From NCBI GenBank assembly GCA_902799685.1, contig CADCBO010000002.1:96269-160268 (forward strand): DNA of 64,000 nt, written 5' to 3'. Every line of letters begins with the position of its first letter. The first letter of the stretch is position 1. Origin of the DNA: an uncultured Bacteroidales bacterium. Its GTDB lineage: Bacteria; Bacteroidota; Bacteroidia; Bacteroidales; Bacteroidaceae. Positions 61,226 to 64,000 of the stretch are shown here, one piece after another. Made by a program: the position numbers and the translations under genes. A model generated the notes under the pieces. That model was not told where the DNA came from. It saw nothing but the letters and a program-made list of their open reading frames with translations, and did no database searches.

Positions 61226-62074
61226 ATGCTGAGGAGTTCTTTTGTAAACAAATATAATGACGAGATGGTTGAGCCATTTAGGGAACTATTTGAGACTTGT
61301 CGTAAGAATATGTTTCATCCTGGTGACCTGCTTCTTTGTCAGCAGAATGGAACTATGATTGGAAAAGATACGGTAATAGGATTAGGTGATGAAGGATTAA
61401 ATAGTCTTCAGCATATAAATGCCTTGTTTTATAACGGTATCGGAGAAATGACGGAAGATGATGACTACTTCAAAAAAAACGGCTATGCATTATTTCTTGG
61501 AACTTCCGACTTTGAGGTATCAATACAAACGGAAATGAAGGCTTACCAAGAGATATGGGAGAATGTCTATTTTCTTAGGATATTGACAGAAATAGTTAGG
61601 GTGGCAAATGGAGAGCGGTATGATTGGCAGCTGGATATGTATAAACTGGATAAAAATAAGAGTAACCATGTTAGAGACGAAATAATTAAAAAACTGAATG
61701 TGTGCCCTATGTTTAAGAAAGCAATGCAAACGGGTTACAGACGCCAAATTCGTAATGCTGTCGCTCATTCACAGTTTCAGGTCATACAAGGCGGTATATG
61801 TTTTGATAATTATAAGAAGGTGAATAAGGATGAAGTTCAATCTATATGTTTTGAGGAATGGGAGAAGATTTACTGCTATTCATATTTAATATTTCGCGGT
61901 CTGTTTGAGCACTTGGCAAGCATTGTCCAACAATTGTATATGCCTGCTACTTTGAAAACGGCGTCAGGTGGAATACCTATTTTATGTTATTATATTAACG
62001 GAACATGGGGTGAGGCTGATATCTATCCGTATGCGAATGGCAAAACATGGCGGTTTACTAAGCCAAATCGATAG
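61226..62074 (+). CDS. HEPN-like protein with RNxxxH motif
   Basis: A 282-residue protein with YRRQIRNAVAHSQFQV near residue 172, a clear RNxxxH motif (RNAVAH) in a helical setting, then a C-terminal part with strands. Other parts are not recognised. It lies seven bases after another HEPN-like gene. Related Bacteroidales proteins occur beside mobile and defence genes in my recollection. It may be an RNase or an RNA-binding partner. Confidence 0.58.
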   Translation: MLRSSFVNKYNDEMVEPFRELFETCRKNMFHPGDLLLCQQNGTMIGKDTVIGLGDEGLNSLQHINALFYNGIGEMTEDDDYFKKNGYALFLGTSDFEVSIQTEMKAYQEIWENVYFLRILTEIVRVANGERYDWQLDMYKLDKNKSNHVRDEIIKKLNVCPMFKKAMQTGYRRQIRNAVAHSQFQVIQGGICFDNYKKVNKDEVQSICFEEWEKIYCYSYLIFRGLFEHLASIVQQLYMPATLKTASGGIPILCYYINGTWGEADIYPYANGKTWRFTKPNR

Positions 62075-62166
62075 TGTGCTATGAGGCGGTAGATTAAGTA
62101 CTGAAGGATTAAGCTGACATCTGACGATATTAGTAATAACAAAATAGAATCTGATTAATATTATTG

Positions 62167-62174
62167 TATCTTTA
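62167..62174 (+). promoter_or_regulatory. Bacteroidales -7 box before the DUF3990-like operon
   Basis: TATCTTTA fits TAnnTTTG except for the last base and is 20 bases before the ATG at 62195. No good -33 TTTG is visible, so the promoter is moderate. Confidence 0.4.
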
Positions 62175-62194
62175 CAATCGAAATAATAAATACT

Positions 62195-62461
62195 ATGTGC
62201 ACAAAACAGAAATTATACGGACAGTTGCCGGTGGTAAATAGAAGGCCGGCAGAGAAGAGTTTGCGTCCGCTTTCAGCTAAACAAGTACAGTTGGCTACGG
62301 ATTGTTTGCGTGTGTTGGCTAACAGGCGTGATGTATCTATTGGTGAAATGTCACATGAGATTAGGAGTAAGAATCTTTATCCGCGGTTTTACAGCTATCT
62401 ACGTAGATCGCCCAGGATTAGTAAGATGCGATTTGTAAATGAGATGCAAAAACTGATATAA
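62195..62461 (+). CDS. small basic protein, first gene of a DUF3990-like operon
   Basis: An 88-residue basic protein, helical, perhaps with a helix-turn-helix (KQVQLATDCLRVLANRRDVSIGEMS). Not recognised. It is two bases from the DUF3990-like gene and likely regulates or accompanies it. Confidence 0.5.
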   Translation: MCTKQKLYGQLPVVNRRPAEKSLRPLSAKQVQLATDCLRVLANRRDVSIGEMSHEIRSKNLYPRFYSYLRRSPRISKMRFVNEMQKLI

Positions 62462-62463
62462 AA

Positions 62464-62946
62464 ATGGAAATCAAACAATTTACTCTGTACCATGGCTCTG
62501 ATACCAATGTAAAAATGCCGGTTTGGGATTCTGGTAGCAGATATCGTGATTTTGGGCAGTGCTTTTATACTACATATGATTTGCGCACTGCTAAGGATTG
62601 GGCGGAGAAACTGTCCCTCATAACACCTACGATCAACAAATATGCTCTGAACCTGAAAAGGATTAAGACATCAGTATTGAGCATTAAACGGTTTAATGCT
62701 GATGCTGAGTGGGCCAGATTTGTTTTTGATAATCGTGAGAACGAGAGGTTTAGACGCCCGGCATATGACATAATTATCGGCCCAATCGCTGATAGAGGAC
62801 TTGCCAATCTGTTTATGAAGGTAAAGTCAGGTGAGAAGACGTTTGAGGAGATAGCTCCTCTAATACAGTATAACAGGTTCAAGAGTTATCAGGTGGCTTT
62901 TTGCTCTAATAACGCGCTGGACTGCTTAACATACTTGGATAAATGA
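62464..62946 (+). CDS. DUF3990 family protein
   Basis: A 160-residue protein matching DUF3990: LYHGSDTNVKMPVWD at the start, RDFGQCFYTTYDLRTAKDWA (the D-F-G-x-x-F-Y-x-T pattern) and AYDIIIGPIADRG near residue 100. The fold resembles ADP-ribosyltransferases, and the gene is typically paired with a short DUF3791-like gene, as here (62943). The pair is often treated as toxin-antitoxin-like, but the activity is not established. A decayed relative lies at 16374-16666. Confidence 0.85.
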   Translation: MEIKQFTLYHGSDTNVKMPVWDSGSRYRDFGQCFYTTYDLRTAKDWAEKLSLITPTINKYALNLKRIKTSVLSIKRFNADAEWARFVFDNRENERFRRPAYDIIIGPIADRGLANLFMKVKSGEKTFEEIAPLIQYNRFKSYQVAFCSNNALDCLTYLDK

Positions 62947-63146
62947 CAGTCAACTACGAAATAATAGATTATCTGATCAAGCAGATGGTGGTATTTCTAA
63001 TTAAGAAGTATCAGTATACCTATGATTCTGCGCTTGATTATGTGTTGTCATCAAAGACATACGAACAACTTGTAACTAAGCCTTATCTTCAGGAAGAGGG
63101 GAGTCTGTATATCTGTGAAATGCTGGATAAGGAATTGGTGTCATGA
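62943..63146 (+). CDS. DUF3791-like small protein
   Basis: A 67-residue helical protein that overlaps the DUF3990 gene by four bases (ATGA). Its YEIIDYLIKQMVVFLIKKYQYTYDSALDYV pattern and size are like DUF3791 proteins, the usual companions of DUF3990. Probable antitoxin-like partner; inferred from pairing. Confidence 0.65.
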   Translation: MTVNYEIIDYLIKQMVVFLIKKYQYTYDSALDYVLSSKTYEQLVTKPYLQEEGSLYICEMLDKELVS

Positions 63147-63156
63147 TTCTTGTATT

Positions 63157-63591
63157 ATGGAGATACAACTGTTGAATAGCGGGTTGTTATCGGCCCTACA
63201 TGATAAGGCGCAGGTAAATGAGCGGCTCAGGCAGAACTATGATTTGAGGACGACGCCTGAGGATGGGAGCCAGCGGATGCTGAATGTGCTTCAGCCGGGT
63301 ACGAAAGTGGCTGTGCATCGGCATTTAAAGACATCGGAGACGGCTATATGCGTGGAGGGGTGCATTGATTGGATTTTCTATGAGGAGTTGCCTAATGTTG
63401 ATGCCGGAGGGCCTATTCACGATGGCGAGACGGCGGCCGATGAGAGCCAGTTTAAGGAGGTGTCGCGGTTCCGGATTTGTCCCAGGGAGGGGCAGTTCGG
63501 GATTCAGATTCCTAAGGGGGCTTGGCATAGTATTGAGGTGTTTGAGCGTAGCGCTATTTTTGAGGCTAAGGATAGGGCGTACGGGAAGTGA
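63157..63591 (+). CDS. wbuC: WbuC-type cupin metalloprotein
   Basis: A 144-residue single-domain cupin. It has an RLRQNYDLR helix, then LNVLQPGTKVAVHRHLKTSETAICVEG with the first metal-binding His/Glu set, and GIQIPKGAWHSIEVFERSAIFEAKD with the second. WbuC-like proteins are frequent in O-antigen and capsule clusters, but their reaction is unknown. ATG 63157 is preferred to the start at 63115 because the upstream part overlaps the previous gene. Confidence 0.75.
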   Translation: MEIQLLNSGLLSALHDKAQVNERLRQNYDLRTTPEDGSQRMLNVLQPGTKVAVHRHLKTSETAICVEGCIDWIFYEELPNVDAGGPIHDGETAADESQFKEVSRFRICPREGQFGIQIPKGAWHSIEVFERSAIFEAKDRAYGK

Positions 63592-63600
63592 AGAATTATA

Positions 63601-63867
63601 AAGTCGCTGGAGGATAAGTGTCATCGGATGCTGAATGCAGTGGAGCCAGGGACTGTGGTACCCATCCATCGGCACCCAACAAAGGATGAGTCTTTTGTTA
63701 TCCTGCGAGGCAAGGTTAGAGTGACTACTCACAATGATGATGGCACTATCATAGAAGATGTGGTGTTGAGTCAAAAGAGTGGCAACTATGGGGTTGACAT
63801 CCCTTTGTGGCAGTTCTGTTCATACATCTTTGTTCCGCAATGGGGAAGAAAGCCAATAGGAAGTTGA
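63601..63867 (+). pseudogene. truncated second WbuC-type cupin
   Basis: The frame reads SLEDKCHRMLNAVEPGTVV then PIHRHPTKDESFVILRGKVRV, the first half of a WbuC cupin, up to GNYGVDIP around 63800. After that the family sequence (P-x-x-x-W-H) is lost and the reading continues through unrelated residues to 63867. The N-terminal helix is missing too. It is therefore a gene fragment truncated at both ends, more similar to another WbuC branch than to its neighbour. Confidence 0.7.
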
Positions 63868-63910
63868 TGAATGCTGGATAGTTGAAGGCGTAAAGCTGAT
63901 TTTTGCAGAT

Positions 63911-64000
63911 ATGTTGTTGACATTGCTATTGGGTGCATGTGTTATCTATCAGCCTGAAGTAGATGGGGTGAACCCATCTGATCCGGATTACGCCTTCAAA
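63911..64000 (+). CDS. possible gene start running off the window
   Basis: An open frame (no stop from 63860) contains ATG 63911 and then LLTLLLGACVIYQPEVDG, which could be a short lipoprotein-like leader with a lipobox (LLGAC). It could equally be the interior or chance coding. Not recognised; cut by the window end. Confidence 0.25.
   Translation, partial: MLLTLLLGACVIYQPEVDGVNPSDPDYAFK

Overview
The window looks like a chromosomal accessory region from a gut-type member of the Bacteroidales (Bacteroides, Phocaeicola or Prevotella relatives). The signs are moderate GC, promoters of the TTTG / TAnnTTTG type, Bacteroidales-style polysaccharide genes (WbsX-like, DUF1972 glycosyltransferase, rml sets) and Bacteroidales small hypotheticals. 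Every convincing gene is on the + strand. No integrase, transposase, rRNA gene or CRISPR array was seen.

Layout. (1) 1-1.3 kb: the tail of one dTDP-rhamnose set, a 5'-truncated rfbC plus rfbD. (2) 1.3-20.4 kb: a dense defence and stress island. It holds a Panacea-domain protein; an overlapping operon of a DNA methyltransferase, a double GHKL-ATPase histidine kinase and a receiver-domain protein; small hypotheticals and a HEPN-type protein; a TIR / caspase-like / TIR operon resembling caspase-type Thoeris; a sugar-nucleotide epimerase with a palindromic element inside its reading frame; a toxin / antitoxin / SecB-like chaperone set; a decayed DUF3990-like gene; and a four-gene TIR operon with a TIR-TIR-SLOG protein. 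(3) 20.4-21.4 kb: a kilobase without convincing genes, full of REP-like palindromes and copies of a longer repeat, with a strong promoter in front of a probable structured RNA. (4) 21.4-23.3 kb: small hypotheticals and a broken metallophosphoesterase gene.

(5) 23.4-58.5 kb: a Wzx/Wzy-type surface polysaccharide locus. The first block (pyruvyl transferase-like, ThDP enzyme, NAD reductase, PLP aminotransferase, cytidylyltransferase fused to a Gfo/Idh/MocA oxidoreductase, CDP-glycerol-phosphotransferase-like protein) looks like a route to a CDP-activated aminated unit and its transfer. Flippase, polymerase and glycosyltransferases follow. Next comes an unusual amino-acid module: an ATP-grasp ligase, two tandem opine-dehydrogenase-like genes and a fused cobalamin-dependent glutamate-mutase-like protein. 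Then come an export-type beta-helix protein, further transferases, a complete rfbD-rfbB-rfbA-rfbC set, more sugar-modifying enzymes, and an epimerase with a WecA-like initiating transferase. A large Mrr-nuclease/STAND-ATPase gene sits between that epimerase and the WecA-like gene.

(6) 58.6-64 kb: a second defence-like patch. A duplicated-domain all-alpha protein is followed by a tRNA-like sequence whose anticodon loop is interrupted by 21 nt, then by two proteins with HEPN RNxxxH motifs, a DUF3990/DUF3791-like pair, and an intact plus a truncated WbuC-type cupin gene.

Most unusual items: the B12 mutase, opine dehydrogenase and ATP-grasp module in a capsule locus; two different multi-TIR systems in one island; the methyltransferase / kinase / receiver operon; the interrupted tRNA-like element next to HEPN genes; and two rml/epimerase genes that carry repeat DNA in frame. 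Everything here is read by eye from sequence and remembered family features; no database search was run.
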